Positions 27,699 through 36,599 of a DNA stretch of 64,000 nucleotides are shown in pieces. Every line of letters starts with the position of its first letter. The first letter of the stretch is position 1. The notes under the pieces were generated by a model, which was not told where the DNA came from, did not search any database, and saw only the letters and a list, made by a program, of their open reading frames with translations. This DNA comes from CAWBRY01 sp963791295 (GTDB lineage Bacteria; Bacteroidota; Bacteroidia; Chitinophagales; Chitinophagaceae): the NCBI GenBank assembly GCA_963791295.1, contig CAWBRY010000004.1, positions 1,067,806-1,131,805 of the forward strand, read 5' to 3'. A program made the translations under genes and the position numbers.

Positions 27699-27804
27699 TG
27701 AAGTCTTTTTTGTGAATTGCTTTTTGCCTAATTTGTCTGTATAAAAGGGATGTGTAACAATTCTGGTGATCAATGCCAATGCACATTTCATCAACAACGA
27801 TTGT

Positions 27805-29580
27805 ATGGCCGAGCCAAGGAGATTGTTCGATTGTATTGAAACGCAACTTCAGCGTCAACCCCTGGACGACATGCTGGCCGGAAAAGAAAGCGGCCAATGG
27901 AAGAAATACAGCACACTACAAGTCAGTGAAATCGTAGATAATCTGGCAGCCGGTTTATTGAGCCTGGGTATTGGTCCGGGCGACATGACCAAGGAGGGCA
28001 GGCATAAGGTAGCTATTCTCAGCAAGAACCGGCCTGAATGGGCGATGCTTGACATGGCATTGCAAAAGATCGGTGCGCTGCTCATTCCCGTGTATCCTAC
28101 TATTAATGTGAATGAGCTAGAGTTTATCATGAATGATGCTGAAGTAAGAATGGTTTTCGTCAATGATGAGGACCTTTTCCTAAAAGTATTCAGTCTCAAG
28201 CAACGCGTAAAGACTTTAATTGATATCTATACTTTCGAACATGTGGCCAATGCTAAGCATTGGAAGGAAGTAACCGCATTGAGTACGCCTGAACTGGTGG
28301 CTAAAGTGAAAGAAATTGCTGATACCATCGACTATGAAGACCTGGCAACCATAATCTATACTTCGGGAACTACAGGCACTCCAAAGGGAGTCATGTTATC
28401 TCACCGCAACATTGTTTCCAATGTGATGGCATCCATGGTATGTTTTCCTCCGGGCAACCGCGTTTTGAGTTTCCTTCCTATGAACCACATTTTCGAAAGA
28501 ATGGTCACCTATCTGTATTTATTCAAGGGGAACTCTATCTATTATGCCGAAAGTCTTGATACCATCGCCGATAATTTAAAAGAAGTAAAGCCTCACATGT
28601 TTACAACTGTTCCGAGACTTCTTGAAAAGATGTATGAGCGGATCATGAGGAAAGGCAGTGAGCTGTCAGGAATAAAGAAAAGGCTGTTTTTTTGGGCGCA
28701 TGGCCTTGCGGAGAAATTTGAGATCAATAAAAAATTATCAAAGCGATATAAATTCCAATTGGCACTGGCTAATAAGCTCGTCTTTAGTAAATGGAGAGAG
28801 GCTTTGGGAAATGAAGTAAATGCAGTGGTGACCGGGGGAGCGGCCTGCCAGGTAAAATTGATTCGGATCTTTACTGCCGCCAGAATCGTGATTATGGAAG
28901 GTTATGGTCTTACAGAAACCTCTCCCGTGATCTCGGTCAACCGGTATAATGTAAAACAAAGAATGTTCGGGACGGTAGGTCCATTGATCGATGGGGTCTC
29001 TGTGAAAATTGCCGAAGATGGTGAAATACTCAGCAAAGGTCCCAATATCATGATGGGATATTATAAGCGACCTGACCTTACTGCGGAAGCAGTGACCGAT
29101 GGATGGTTTCATACGGGAGACATCGGCGTGATGACTGAAAATAATTTTCTTCGTATCACTGACCGGAAGAAAGAGCTCTTTAAGACCAGTGGTGGCAAAT
29201 ATGTAGCGCCGCTGGCCATTGAAAATAAACTAAAGGAATCTCCATTCATTGAACAGGTGATGTTGGTTGGTGCCGAGAAAAAATTTGTGAGCGCACTGAT
29301 CGTTCCTTCGTTTCCCAATCTTCGTGAATGGTCGAGGAAAAATAATATTCCAGCAGAAAAGAATGAAGAGCTTATCCGGAATCCAAAGGTTACCGATCTG
29401 TTTCGCGAATTGATCGACAGCTTCAATAAATTCTTTAATCACGTGGAGCAGGTAAAAAAATTCGAATTACTTCCCAATGAATGGAGTATCGATACGGGAG
29501 AGATGACCCCGAAACTCTCTCTGAAGCGCAAGGTGGTAATGGAAAAATACAGAGATGCTATTGACAGGATGTATTCCTGA
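27805..29580 (+). CDS. Long-chain acyl-CoA synthetase (AMP-forming)
   Basis: 591 residues from ATG at 27805 (MAEPRRLFDCIETQLQRQPL); a GTG at 27766 is in frame but adds residues not typical of the family. It activates fatty acids with ATP and CoA through an acyl-adenylate. The P-loop is TIIYTSGTTGTPKGVMLSHRN, the A5 motif YGLTETSP, the A7 motif WFHTGDIG, the A8 region ITDRKKELFKTSGGKYVAP, and the C-terminal catalytic lysine lies in GEMTPKLSLKRK. The eukaryote-like FAA1 subgroup features (MNHIFERMVTYLYLFKG) are clear. It is likely membrane-associated and used in lipid uptake or recycling. Exact chain-length preference is unknown. Confidence 0.93.
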   Translation: MAEPRRLFDCIETQLQRQPLDDMLAGKESGQWKKYSTLQVSEIVDNLAAGLLSLGIGPGDMTKEGRHKVAILSKNRPEWAMLDMALQKIGALLIPVYPTINVNELEFIMNDAEVRMVFVNDEDLFLKVFSLKQRVKTLIDIYTFEHVANAKHWKEVTALSTPELVAKVKEIADTIDYEDLATIIYTSGTTGTPKGVMLSHRNIVSNVMASMVCFPPGNRVLSFLPMNHIFERMVTYLYLFKGNSIYYAESLDTIADNLKEVKPHMFTTVPRLLEKMYERIMRKGSELSGIKKRLFFWAHGLAEKFEINKKLSKRYKFQLALANKLVFSKWREALGNEVNAVVTGGAACQVKLIRIFTAARIVIMEGYGLTETSPVISVNRYNVKQRMFGTVGPLIDGVSVKIAEDGEILSKGPNIMMGYYKRPDLTAEAVTDGWFHTGDIGVMTENNFLRITDRKKELFKTSGGKYVAPLAIENKLKESPFIEQVMLVGAEKKFVSALIVPSFPNLREWSRKNNIPAEKNEELIRNPKVTDLFRELIDSFNKFFNHVEQVKKFELLPNEWSIDTGEMTPKLSLKRKVVMEKYRDAIDRMYS

Positions 29581-29589
29581 TCTTAACAT

Positions 29590-30063
29590 TTATTTCTCTC
29601 TTCCGATGGAATCTTTTTTGGACCTGGTCACCATTTTCTGAACGAATTCATCGAATTTCTTTTGTTGATCGCCATGAAACAATTTTCTTACACGTTGAAA
29701 ATGCGCAAAAGTCATTTTGTCGGCATCGGCCTGAAGGTCGGTGATCCTTTTGCCATAGACGTCCATAAGACTGTCACTTACCTGCGATTCTTTTATCAGG
29801 CCAAAGTACGCAGCCTTGGCGGCTTTTATAGAGTCAAATAACGGCCTTATCATTTTGAAATGGGCTTCCTTTAATTCCTCAAAATCCTTCTTTTGTTGAT
29901 CAGTGAGGTTAACCTCCTTTGCTAACATTTCAAATGCGCTGCCCCTTTCTGAACGTTTTCCTTCATGATGGTTTCTGGCTCTCACCAAAAACACAACGAG
30001 GACGACGTTGAGCAACAACAACACGACAACCGCGATTGTGAGAATCTTATTGGCGCTTTTCAT
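29590..30063 (-). CDS. Membrane-anchored Spy/CpxP-like protein (periplasmic heavy-metal-sensor type)
   Basis: 157 residues with one N-terminal membrane anchor (residues about 7-28, ILTIAVVVLLLLNVVLVVFL). The periplasmic part is all-helical with LTDQQKKDFEELKEAHF, close to the LTxxQ repeats of Spy/CpxP proteins, and a late repeat in FAHFQRVRKLFHGDQQKKFDEF. Such proteins sense envelope stress or metals and may act as holdases. It is third in a leftward operon after an ECF sigma factor and a short membrane protein, an arrangement like metal-resistance regulators CnrYXH and common in Bacteroidota (inference). It is convergent with the acyl-CoA synthetase gene. Confidence 0.8.
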   Translation of the reverse strand: MKSANKILTIAVVVLLLLNVVLVVFLVRARNHHEGKRSERGSAFEMLAKEVNLTDQQKKDFEELKEAHFKMIRPLFDSIKAAKAAYFGLIKESQVSDSLMDVYGKRITDLQADADKMTFAHFQRVRKLFHGDQQKKFDEFVQKMVTRSKKDSIGREK

Positions 30064-30102
30064 CTAATTATTGTAAAAGAATATTATCTGGAATATACCG
30101 GT

Positions 30103-30432
30103 TCATTTTTCCTGGTTCAGGTCATAAGCGAAGTTATCATTGACGCTATATTCCGAAGCCAGCGACTGAAATCCTTCTGTATCTGCAAGGGGACTAGTTC
30201 GCTCGCTGCTTTCTACACGCAGCAGCATAGCTGTATTGAATAAAAGTACCAGGATCACCGCCCACAATGCAAAAGCAGGACGTAATACCCATGATTTAGA
30301 TATCCCCTTTTCTTCTTGCCGCTCCATCCTCGCTTTCAAACGGGTGTAAAAATAATCAGGAGCTGTGGCCTTGCGATGGCCGTCCAGGCTGTTTAGAATT
30401 TCTTCAATCTTCTTGTTTTCTTCTTTGTTCAT
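30103..30432 (-). CDS. Short membrane protein, putative anti-sigma factor
   Basis: 109 residues from ATG at 30432; ATGs at 30438 and 30441 are alternatives. A cytosolic N-terminal half (KIEEILNSLDGHRKATAPDY and FYTRLKARMERQEE) is followed by one transmembrane helix (about 47-66, FALWAVILVLLFNTAMLL) and a short periplasmic tail. The N-terminal pattern, with an LNSLDG...APDYFYTRL stretch, is common to small proteins placed directly after ECF sigma genes in Bacteroidota and likely binds the sigma factor. No zinc-binding HxxxCxxC motif is present. It lies 56 bases after the sigma gene and 39 bases before the Spy/CpxP-like gene. Confidence 0.7.
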   Translation of the reverse strand: MNKEENKKIEEILNSLDGHRKATAPDYFYTRLKARMERQEEKGISKSWVLRPAFALWAVILVLLFNTAMLLRVESSERTSPLADTEGFQSLASEYSVNDNFAYDLNQEK

Positions 30433-30488
30433 ATACATCAATTTTGACGTTATTAGAACCGAAAACCTTCGTTAAACAAAATCTTAAA

Positions 30489-31058
30489 CTACTCATTTGT
30501 ATCGTTTCCCGTGAGTATTTTTCGAAGGTTTTGTTTGGCTCTATGCATCAGTGATTCCACCGCAGCAATCGAAAGTTGCATTACATCACTAATCTCTTGA
30601 TAACTAAGGTCTTCCAATTTATGTAGCGTAAATGCTGTTTTCTGGTTTTCAGGTAGTTGTCCAATGGCCTTAAAAAGCTTTGCGGCGCTTTCCTTTTTCT
30701 CGATCGCTACACCCGGATGGTTAAAATCGGGCAGGTCCGGAACAGCTTCATTTCCCTGGCCAATGAGACGCTGCAGAAAACCAAATCTTTTCTTGCTCTT
30801 ACGGCTTCTTAATAGATCCAGCGCCCGCGACGTGGTGATCCGGTAGATCCAGGTTGATAGTTTTGCTTCCCCTTTGAATGTATGAATGGAGCGAAATACC
30901 TGGATAAATACTTCCTGCGAAACATCCTCGGCATCTTCGGCATTTTGAACGATTCCAATGGCAGTATTGTAAACCCTGTCCTGATGAGTCTCTACCAAAA
31001 CCCTAAAAGCCGCTTCATCGCCCTGGCGAAGACCCTGTATTAATTCCTGTTCATCCAA
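30489..31058 (-). CDS. ECF-type RNA polymerase sigma factor
   Basis: 189 residues from a TTG start at 31058 (MDEQELIQGLRQGDEAAFR); no in-frame ATG lies upstream within a plausible distance. Region 2 is residues about 20-90 (LVETHQDRVYNTAIGIVQNAEDAEDVSQEVFIQVF with the W-I-Y-R-I-T-TSRALDLLR helix). Region 4 is at about 125-180 (LPENQKTAFTLHKLEDLSYQ and SIAAVESLMHRAKQNLRK, the -35 recognition helix). Between them is a long basic linker. It likely directs transcription of its own operon and an envelope-stress or metal set, restrained by the next gene product. The minus-strand TACCTTTG box overlaps this start and is probably not its promoter. Confidence 0.9.
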   Translation of the reverse strand: MDEQELIQGLRQGDEAAFRVLVETHQDRVYNTAIGIVQNAEDAEDVSQEVFIQVFRSIHTFKGEAKLSTWIYRITTSRALDLLRSRKSKKRFGFLQRLIGQGNEAVPDLPDFNHPGVAIEKKESAAKLFKAIGQLPENQKTAFTLHKLEDLSYQEISDVMQLSIAAVESLMHRAKQNLRKILTGNDTNE

Positions 31059-31119
31059 AGGTAGTCGGCTTTTATTTTTGAGGATGTAACTTACGAATTC
31101 AGAATTAAAACATTTTCCA

Positions 31120-32031
31120 ATGAACCATTCAAAAAATTGGGACAGAAGACAGTTTGTAACTCATTTAATGGCGTTTGGCGGCGGGACAGCTTTGTTGACG
31201 ATGCCGGGAATTGCCTTCGGAAATACTACGCATTCCCACGCCCTACTGACCATCAAGGACGTGATAGATTTGATCATAAAGAATATTCCAGGCGCCCCTT
31301 TCAGCCAGACGGTAGACACTATAAAATCCGGCAATCCCAATCAACCTGTAAAAAGCATTGTCACGACCATGTTTTCAACGGTCGAAGTAATTGAAAAGGC
31401 TGCTCAACTGGATGCAAATTTCATCATCGCTCACGAACCTACATTTTATAATCATCTGGATGAAACGAACTGGTTGGATAAAGACGAATCGTTTCATTAT
31501 AAAGAAAATCTATTAAAAAAGAATAACATGGTTGTATGGCGTTGCCACGATTATATTCATGCTCATCAACCCGATGGAGTGATCATGGGTGTATTGGAAG
31601 CCCTGGGTTGGGAAAAATATTATGATGCACAGAAGCCTTACGTCGTGAAAATTGACCCTACCAGTTTGCAAAACATCATTCAGCTTTCCAAAAACAAACT
31701 GGAGATTGAACACATCAAGTATATCGGCGATTTGTCTAATCAATGCAGCAAGATCATTATCGCACCAGGAGCTCCGGGAGGAAGAAGGCAAATAGAAGGA
31801 TTGCAACGAGAAAGGCCTGACCTGTTAATCTGCGGAGAACTCAATGAATGGGAAACCAGCGAATATGTTAGAGATCTACGTGCAATGGGATCAAAAACTT
31901 GTCTTATTGTCCTAGGGCATATTGTAAGCGAAGAGCCGGGATTGCAATGGATGATGAAATGGTTGCAGCCTCAATTACCAGGCATCAAGATCACACATAT
32001 TCCTTCGAAAGACGCATTCAAATGGGCCTGA
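31120..32031 (+). CDS. Exported Nif3-like dinuclear metal-centre protein
   Basis: 303 residues. The N-terminus is a Tat-type signal, DRRQFVTHLMAFGGGTALLTM, not normal for Nif3 proteins, which are cytosolic. The remainder follows the NIF3/YbgI fold: a LTIKDVIDLI opening, a DANFIIAHEPTFYNHLD block with the metal-ligand His region, GVIMGVLEALGW, IIAPGAPGG, then CGELNEWETSEYVRD and VLGHIVSEEPG near the C-terminus. Homologues form hexamers with two metals per subunit; the activity is not settled. Ligands visible are His in IIAHEP, and the GHxxSEEPG and ELNEWE blocks. Export of this fold is unusual and the target is unknown. It diverges from the ECF sigma gene. Confidence 0.82.
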   Translation: MNHSKNWDRRQFVTHLMAFGGGTALLTMPGIAFGNTTHSHALLTIKDVIDLIIKNIPGAPFSQTVDTIKSGNPNQPVKSIVTTMFSTVEVIEKAAQLDANFIIAHEPTFYNHLDETNWLDKDESFHYKENLLKKNNMVVWRCHDYIHAHQPDGVIMGVLEALGWEKYYDAQKPYVVKIDPTSLQNIIQLSKNKLEIEHIKYIGDLSNQCSKIIIAPGAPGGRRQIEGLQRERPDLLICGELNEWETSEYVRDLRAMGSKTCLIVLGHIVSEEPGLQWMMKWLQPQLPGIKITHIPSKDAFKWA

Positions 32032-32035
32032 TCGA

Positions 32036-33553
32036 TCATCGAAGATTGATCAATGGAATAATACCAAACCAAAAAATATAGGTCAGTGTAGCGATCATCA
32101 GCGAATCTATCCTGGCCGGAGGAGATGGATTTCTTATATAGCGTCCGACAAGAATTATGATCAACAAAGCATGGGGAATGGAGGCATACAGAATTCCATT
32201 GAAAACCTCCGGCAGAATGTCTAACAACCTAAACGCAAGAATTGTTCCTGCCGACAAAATAGTAAATGCAATAGCTAATCGGCCGGCGCCTTTTCTTCCA
32301 AACCTCACAGCCCAGGTTCGTTTATTAATTAATTTGTCGGCTTCATAGTCCGGAACTCCGGAAAGAATGATCGATGGCAGAACCGCTAAGAATAGAGGCA
32401 GGCTCAGCAGCCATGGAAGCCGGTCTCCGATGCGTCCGCCCTGAAATAAATAACCACAAATGATGACAGCAAAACTATGCGTGAAACCAACTGTTAACTC
32501 CCCCAGTCCGCGATAAGATAGTTTAATGGGTGGTGCTGTATAGCCGATCGCCAGGACAAATAATATTCCACACGTTAAGGAGGTAGTCTGTAGTGATCCG
32601 CCTTGACTGCTTAGCAAGAATCCCAAAACGACAAAGGAGAGGGCCAGGGAAGCGAAAATACCTTTCCGGATTTGCCGGAATCCAAGTAGTCCATCTACGA
32701 TAACCCGGGAACCTCCGGTAAAAGGGCTGAAGTATTTGTTTTTAAGATCCGATTGATAGTCGAAATAATCGTTGATTAACACCGTTGTCATTTCTCCTAA
32801 GAACAACCAGAGATAGCCCAACCAAAAAGCAACGACATCAAAACCATATCCGCTATAAGAAGCGCCCCAGCTTCCAGCGGTGTAAGCTATGAAGCTCATA
32901 GGATAAAATTGAAGCCGGATTGCTTTCAACCAAAAGCCCAACCGGATCTTTAGCCTTTTCCATGACGAAAGCGATCCTCTTTTCAAATGGGTTGCTTCAC
33001 GATGAACTTTCCTTATCCAAAGAGTCCTTTTTTCAACAGTTGAATTTCTAACGGGTCCAAAATTCAATGTTCTCGCCATATCAAATCCACAGAAACCCAG
33101 TGTAGCTAAACGCATCGCATGATGGCCGGGAGAGCGGTATATTAATTTGTAAACAAAAAGCGGAGTATCCATGGTCGTTATGATCTGCGCTGATCGACCT
33201 CTTAGCAAAGGTGCATATCCGGTTCCACCTTCAATCTCTTCAAATGCAAACCCCGAGGTTAACACGCGATCCAAAAATCCTTTTAACAGTGCCGGCATGG
33301 TGCCCCACCAGGTAGGATAAACAAATACAATGTGATTTGCCCAAAAGATTAGTTCCTGGGCCCGTTCAATATCAGGTTCCAGTTTTTGGTGATGGTGTAC
33401 TATATGAGTAACGTTCAGATCAAAAGAAAGATCCACTAAGGTCAATACTTCCACCCGGGCGCCTGTTGTTTGAGCTCCAGCAACATAAGCCTGGACAAAT
33501 GAATCCGATAAGCTATTTTTTCGCGGATGTCCATTAATGACCAATACATTCAT
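32036..33553 (-). CDS. NAD(P)H:quinone oxidoreductase-like domain fused to UbiA-family prenyltransferase
   Basis: 505 residues from ATG at 33553 (MNVLVINGHPRKNSL). Residues 1 to about 190 are a flavodoxin-like NAD(P)H dehydrogenase (quinone) domain: NGHPR, FVYPTWWGTMPALLKGFLDR and GFAFEE, which would bind FMN or FAD. From about 205 a polytopic UbiA domain follows with eight or more helices and both Asp-rich motifs: NDYFDYQSD (about 261-269) and DYEAD, with GGSRVIVDG between them. UbiA enzymes attach prenyl chains to aromatic acceptors, as in menaquinone synthesis. One polypeptide holding both a quinone reductase-like domain and a prenyltransferase is unusual. It follows the DUF2652 gene by 44 bases and is likely co-transcribed. 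Confidence 0.85.
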   Translation of the reverse strand: MNVLVINGHPRKNSLSDSFVQAYVAGAQTTGARVEVLTLVDLSFDLNVTHIVHHHQKLEPDIERAQELIFWANHIVFVYPTWWGTMPALLKGFLDRVLTSGFAFEEIEGGTGYAPLLRGRSAQIITTMDTPLFVYKLIYRSPGHHAMRLATLGFCGFDMARTLNFGPVRNSTVEKRTLWIRKVHREATHLKRGSLSSWKRLKIRLGFWLKAIRLQFYPMSFIAYTAGSWGASYSGYGFDVVAFWLGYLWLFLGEMTTVLINDYFDYQSDLKNKYFSPFTGGSRVIVDGLLGFRQIRKGIFASLALSFVVLGFLLSSQGGSLQTTSLTCGILFVLAIGYTAPPIKLSYRGLGELTVGFTHSFAVIICGYLFQGGRIGDRLPWLLSLPLFLAVLPSIILSGVPDYEADKLINKRTWAVRFGRKGAGRLAIAFTILSAGTILAFRLLDILPEVFNGILYASIPHALLIIILVGRYIRNPSPPARIDSLMIATLTYIFWFGIIPLINLR

Positions 33554-33597
33554 ACGGACGCCCATCATGCAATAATGAATTAATTTGAATTAGATAT

Positions 33598-34680
33598 TCA
33601 GGCAACTGCCGCGCCGGGCAACTTGATTTCTTTAACCACCTGTTCAAGATTAGCAAGAGATCTTTGAAACTTTGTCTCCAATCTCTTTCTCCTGGTCAAA
33701 TTAAATAGGAGGCGGGCTAGTGGTTTTTTCCGGATATAATAACTGAGCGTGAGTCTCGTCCTTTTGTCGCCTACCTTTTCCAATATGTAATAGACTGTCG
33801 TGCCTTCCCTGTCTTCTGTCTCGCTGAATTCTATTCTTTCAGGATGAAATGAATAGCTGCTTGCATAAACAACGTCCTCTCCGTTTTCAAATACAAACCG
33901 GACCTTCATACCCAGCCTGGGCAGGAAATGACTGACTTCCTCCACTGCTTTTACACCTTCTTCCCAGCGGCTACGATAATTAAAATTTCCTGTTGCATGA
34001 AATACAGGTATGATATCCGATTCATATTCCCTGGAGAAGGTCATCATTTTTACTTTTTTTAAAAGCTCCAGTGGAGGCAACGGGTCGGGTGCAATATCAT
34101 TTATTAATGGAGACAGCTGGGCATATTGGAAAGCTATTTCTCCCTCGTCAGTTTGTTTGCTATGGCTGATCCATTCCATCCAATTGGGAAGGTTGGCCGG
34201 CGGCTTCGTCTGTAACAAACTCCGGGTGACTAACCAGTACTCATGTTTTTCAATATCGTTTTTTAATAATTGGTGGGCGACGATGATATCCTTTCCAAAC
34301 AGCTTGTTGAAGTTTTTAACATTGAAAGTAGTGAACTCGCCATAGTGGGTGATCACCTTTAGTGTAAGATCGATGGCTGAAGTACAGGCGTCGCATTGAC
34401 AAAAACGTCGATGATCATACGAAATCAGTTGCCGGTGAAAGGCGCAAAACATCTTTTCCACCTGCTCATACAATGTTTTAAAATCCGGTGGATCCCCCAC
34501 TTTATAAAAAAGAATAGCATCTCCTTCGATCTCTGAAACCTCGAGGCCTATTTGATTGGTATTGATCATGGTCTCTAACAGTTCCTGGATGATCAGCCGG
34601 CTATGTTCAATCTCCATTTGGTTGACAAACCGCGTAAAGCCACTTATGTCGGGCATGAAGAGTAGCCCTTTGTTTTCCAT
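33598..34680 (-). CDS. DUF2652 nucleotide-cyclase-fold protein with C-terminal SRPBCC-like domain
   Basis: 360 residues from ATG at 34680. The N-terminal part (about 1-200) resembles the class III cyclase fold: PDISGFTRF with Asp11, and EIEGDAILF with Asp54, matching the two metal-binding aspartates, and later KDIIVAHQLLKND. A Cys cluster lies in FCQCDACT (C94, C96, C99). The C-terminal part (about 205-355) looks like an SRPBCC/START-type lipid-binding fold (ESDIIPVFHATGNFNYRSRW, LEKVGDKRTRLTLSYYI). Canonical cyclase substrate-specifying and transition-state residues are not evident, so cyclase activity is uncertain. It is upstream of the NQO-UbiA fusion gene and divergent from an AsmA-like gene. 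Confidence 0.78.
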   Translation of the reverse strand: MENKGLLFMPDISGFTRFVNQMEIEHSRLIIQELLETMINTNQIGLEVSEIEGDAILFYKVGDPPDFKTLYEQVEKMFCAFHRQLISYDHRRFCQCDACTSAIDLTLKVITHYGEFTTFNVKNFNKLFGKDIIVAHQLLKNDIEKHEYWLVTRSLLQTKPPANLPNWMEWISHSKQTDEGEIAFQYAQLSPLINDIAPDPLPPLELLKKVKMMTFSREYESDIIPVFHATGNFNYRSRWEEGVKAVEEVSHFLPRLGMKVRFVFENGEDVVYASSYSFHPERIEFSETEDREGTTVYYILEKVGDKRTRLTLSYYIRKKPLARLLFNLTRRKRLETKFQRSLANLEQVVKEIKLPGAAVA

Positions 34681-34740
34681 TTTATAAAGTTAGCATTCAG
34701 ACTTGGCATAGTATTGTTAGGATTAGTGGAAAATTGCGAG

Positions 34741-36498
34741 ATGCCACCGACGCGAAGGAAACTATCTGCAGGCAAAAAAGTACTCATAATCGTAGGGTTA
34801 TTACTCATTTTACTGGTGGTTGGATTTCGTATTTTCATGGCACGCTACCTGCCGCCTCTTATCAGGCAGAGACTGAGTGCTTTGATAGTAGAGGGATCCA
34901 AAGGCCTTTATCGCTATGAATTGGGGAAAATTGACCCCAGTTTTTGGGGCACTTCACTTCGGTTCACCGACCTCAACATTTATATCGATAGTTTGAAGTA
35001 TAAGGAACTTCAAGAGAATCAGAAACTTCCACCGCTTACTTTTTCTCTTCACCTTCCTAAAGGAACCATCAACGATGTAGGACTTCCAGCCCTGATACTT
35101 CGCAAGAAATTGAATATTGACCTCATCAATTTTGCCGAAGCAAGTATCCAACTCTCACGCCACTTCCAGACAACGCGAAAAGATACTGCGTCCGCCAACG
35201 AAGAACCATTATGGAAACTCATTTCGCCCGATCTCCGATCCATTTCCGTCAATCGGATGATATTTCAAAATATAAAAATTCAATACAGCAACGTGGATAG
35301 TGCCCGGGCTTTTGCATGGCAGTTTGAAAAGTCTGATTGCATCCTTACAGACATACGGATCGATAGCGCTTCTGCGACCGATATGAATCGTTTACTGTAT
35401 GCCAGCAATGTTGCCCTGGCGATCAGGGATGTGAAATTAAAGACGACCGATGGACTATATGCCATTGGCGCGGGTAGTATTTTTTATACCTCGTCCGGCC
35501 GGTCGATTAACGTTAAACAATTTGCTTTCAATCAACTGGTCGACAATAATGCATTTATTCGCCACTTTGGTTATCAACACGAAATCTACCGGTTAGCTAT
35601 ACCTGAAATCAAGGTTACCAATTTCTCACTGCCTAGCTGGATCAGCTATAATCAACTAGTCATGGACACGATTCATTTAGAATCCCCGGATATCGGAGTG
35701 TACATGGACCGCAATGCTCCTCCCAATCCGTATAGCAAAATGGGTAAATTTCCCCAGCAACTCCTGCAGAAAGCTCCATTTGTGATCAAGATCAAAAGGA
35801 TCATCATCACCAATGGAGATGTCACCTACCGGGAAAAAAATGACCAAACCCAATTGACAGGCAAGCTCGAATTTCCTGCATGTACGGGTTATATAGATAA
35901 TATTACCAATGACTCTGCTTCCATTGCCGCCTCCCCTCAGTGTGTGGTCAATGCTCACGGCGGGATTCTCAAACCAGGCAATTTGCACGCAATATTCCGG
36001 ATCAATTTAGCTGATCCCAATGGAAGCTTTAGTTTGTCCACTTCCATCACCAATTTAAATGCTTCGCACATGCAGGCTCTGGTCAAGGCGACCAGTTCCA
36101 TGGAGATGCAGTCCTTCAATATGCACCGCCTCGACTATACTTTAACGGCGAATCAATACAGCGGCACTGGCCAATTGAAAATGAAGTACGGGGATATGGA
36201 CGTTTTAATGAATAAAGTAAAGGACGATGGGTCGCTTGACAAGAAAGGGTTGTTGTCATTTTTGGTCAATCACCTGGTGATCTATAAAGAAAACCCTATG
36301 AATGATGGAGAAGAACGGATCGCAACTGATGTCAAGTTGCAACGCGTTGCCACAAAATCCTTTTTTAATTTTATTTGGAAAACGCTGTTTACCGCGGCAG
36401 GTAAGATCATACTGCGCCCTGTAGCGCAGCGAAAAATAGAAAAGAAGAAAGAGAAAGCGAAAAACAAAAAAGAAAAAATGGACACATCAAAAAAATGA
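34741..36498 (+). CDS. AsmA/DUF748-like membrane-anchored protein
   Basis: 585 residues from ATG at 34741 (MPPTRRKLSAGKKVLI); a TTG at 34714 is also open. One N-terminal membrane helix (about 15-36, VLIIVGLLLILLVVGFRIFM) is followed by a long beta-rich periplasmic region (about 37-540) with short strands such as LRFTDLNIYIDSLKYKE and VYMDRNAPPNPYSKMG. The end is a Lys-rich tail (EKKKEKAKNKKEKMD). The shape fits the AsmA/TamB/DUF748 group that links inner and outer membrane and may carry lipids, but identity is at fold level only. It precedes the barrel protein at 36600, consistent with an envelope role. Confidence 0.6.
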   Translation: MPPTRRKLSAGKKVLIIVGLLLILLVVGFRIFMARYLPPLIRQRLSALIVEGSKGLYRYELGKIDPSFWGTSLRFTDLNIYIDSLKYKELQENQKLPPLTFSLHLPKGTINDVGLPALILRKKLNIDLINFAEASIQLSRHFQTTRKDTASANEEPLWKLISPDLRSISVNRMIFQNIKIQYSNVDSARAFAWQFEKSDCILTDIRIDSASATDMNRLLYASNVALAIRDVKLKTTDGLYAIGAGSIFYTSSGRSINVKQFAFNQLVDNNAFIRHFGYQHEIYRLAIPEIKVTNFSLPSWISYNQLVMDTIHLESPDIGVYMDRNAPPNPYSKMGKFPQQLLQKAPFVIKIKRIIITNGDVTYREKNDQTQLTGKLEFPACTGYIDNITNDSASIAASPQCVVNAHGGILKPGNLHAIFRINLADPNGSFSLSTSITNLNASHMQALVKATSSMEMQSFNMHRLDYTLTANQYSGTGQLKMKYGDMDVLMNKVKDDGSLDKKGLLSFLVNHLVIYKENPMNDGEERIATDVKLQRVATKSFFNFIWKTLFTAAGKIILRPVAQRKIEKKKEKAKNKKEKMDTSKK

Positions 36499-36599
36499 AG
36501 TGTTTATGGAAGAATATTTATTTAATATTTTTCTTAAAATTGTCCCTGCATATATCGAATGGTCCACTTAAAAGAACAGGTTTTAATATAAAACATTGA

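Noticed and set aside
31056..31063. TACCTTTG on the minus strand as promoter of the ECF sigma operon
   Set aside because: It overlaps the TTG start, so a transcript from it would start inside the gene and lack the start codon.
5176..34680. PycTM protein and DUF2652 cyclase-fold protein as one Pycsar system
   Set aside because: They lie 28 kb apart, in different operons, and DUF2652 is a widespread family, so linkage would be speculative.
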